Positions 5,756-6,116 of a stretch of 6,116 bases of DNA are shown piece after piece. The notes beneath the pieces are model-generated. The model was not told the origin of the DNA. It saw only the letters and a list, made by a program, of their open reading frames with translations, and made no database searches. The translations under genes and the position numbers were made by a program. The DNA is taken from positions 1 to 6,116 of the forward strand of contig JAJFHB010000201.1 of the NCBI GenBank assembly GCA_021775795.1, in the 5' to 3' direction. Source of the stretch: Hyphomicrobiales bacterium. Its GTDB lineage: Bacteria; Pseudomonadota; Alphaproteobacteria; Rhizobiales; JAJFHB01. Positions within the stretch are counted from its first letter, which is position 1; each line of letters begins with the position of its first letter.

Positions 5756-5791
5756 CCAAACGGCAAAGCCAAATAATTGGATTTGCCGTGG
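5756..5791. promoter_or_regulatory. Long palindrome upstream of the AidB-like gene (operator or leader hairpin)
   Basis: CGGCAAA (5761-5767) is matched by TTTGCCG (5782-5788), and inside it CCAA (5769-5772) is matched by TTGG (5777-5780). Twelve of 14 base pairs across the 28-bp core are complementary, and one more pair plus a bulged CC/GG extend it to about 5756-5791. It ends 40 bp before the AidB-like start codon. It could be a dimeric repressor site or a hairpin in the 5' untranslated RNA. There is no T-run on either side to make it a normal terminator. I could not identify a convincing -35/-10 pair around it. Confidence 0.5.
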
Positions 5792-5831
5792 AGGCCTGTT
5801 GCTTCTTACTATTGCAGCTGGAGGTCCCGTC

Positions 5832-6116
5832 ATGAAACCGAGAAGCCCGATATCTGAACTGCCCACCCACGATGTCTTCAACATGCCGCCGCATATGGGC
5901 GCTCAGAACCTGTGGGCGGACGACATCGCATTGCGCGAATGGACGGATCGGCAGGGTGCCGGCTGGGCTCAAGACCATCTGGCCCGTGTAGGTGCGCTTG
6001 CAGGTGCCGATGAAACTTTCGAAAAGGCAAATCAGGCCAATCGGCACGGACCCGAACTGCGCGCCTTCGATCGCTATGGAATGCGTATCAACCAGATCGA
6101 GTTTCATCCCGCCTAT
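5832..6116 (+). CDS. AidB-like acyl-CoA dehydrogenase family protein (partial, N-terminal 95 codons)
   Basis: An open frame starts at the ATG at 5832 and runs off the right edge. It reads PTHDVFNMPPHMGAQNLWAD, then ALREW, then GAGWAQDHLARVGALAG (43-59), ANQANRHGPELRAFDRYG (68-83) and IEFHPAY. This is the N-terminal domain of AidB-type acyl-CoA dehydrogenases: E. coli AidB has the same layout of T-H-x-V-F-N-x-P, GAGW, G-x-x-x-G, LAN, PPEL and RFHPA. AidB is an FAD protein induced in the adaptive response to alkylation, and it also binds DNA. Many alphaproteobacterial homologues are annotated only as isovaleryl-CoA or acyl-CoA dehydrogenases. The start is certain: GGAGGT lies six bases upstream. 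The catalytic and DNA-binding regions are outside the window, so enzymatic competence cannot be judged. A palindrome just upstream may regulate it. Confidence 0.9.
   Translation, partial: MKPRSPISELPTHDVFNMPPHMGAQNLWADDIALREWTDRQGAGWAQDHLARVGALAGADETFEKANQANRHGPELRAFDRYGMRINQIEFHPAY

Overview
The window looks like a chromosomal segment of an alphaproteobacterium, most likely a member of the Rhizobiales (Hyphomicrobiales). This rests on the GC-rich codon usage, on the protein families present (GFA-type enzyme, DUF1989, RraA-like aldolase, AidB-like dehydrogenase, exported VWA protein), and on a CTAGAGC...GCTCTAG palindrome of a kind I associate with rhizobial intergenic regions. The genus cannot be fixed from the sequence. 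There are no rRNA, tRNA or CRISPR features and no transposase or integrase.

Layout. The left edge (1-743) holds two minus-strand genes: a GFA-family zinc protein (279-743), followed downstream by the first 52 codons of a flavodoxin-fold NAD(P)H:quinone oxidoreductase that runs off the left edge. A 274-bp divergent intergenic region separates them from a plus-strand DUF1989 (urea carboxylase-associated family) gene at 1018-1635. Directly after its stop codon lies a decayed LuxR-type regulator (about 1637-2373). It lacks its 5' part, has an in-frame TAG at 1979-1981, and is frameshifted by an (GA)11 dinucleotide tract just after the DNA-binding helices. Its stop codon abuts the ribosome-binding site of a SnoaL-like ester cyclase gene (2383-2799), so these two were probably once an operon. 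A separate RraA-like/HMG-aldolase-family gene follows (2970-3638).

The right part (3776-5627) holds a minus-strand pair encoding two exported proteins: a small envelope protein of unknown function (5172-5618) and, 58 bp downstream, a secreted VWA-domain protein with an intact MIDAS site (3836-5113). The pair ends towards the convergent RraA-like gene, and a palindromic repeat lies between them. Divergent from the pair, the plus strand begins an AidB-like acyl-CoA dehydrogenase (5832 to the right edge) with an excellent Shine-Dalgarno. A long near-perfect palindrome lies 41 bp upstream of its start.

The genes do not form one pathway. They read as an accessory mosaic of short units: a possible detoxification/redox pair (GFA plus quinone reductase), a broken regulator-cyclase operon with an unrelated metabolic gene abutting it, an orphan aldolase, a two-gene envelope module, and a stress-type flavoprotein. 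The most interesting signals are the GA microsatellite inside the broken regulator, the abrupt junction between the DUF1989 gene and that regulator, the palindromes upstream of the AidB-like gene, and the uncharacterised small-protein/VWA pair.
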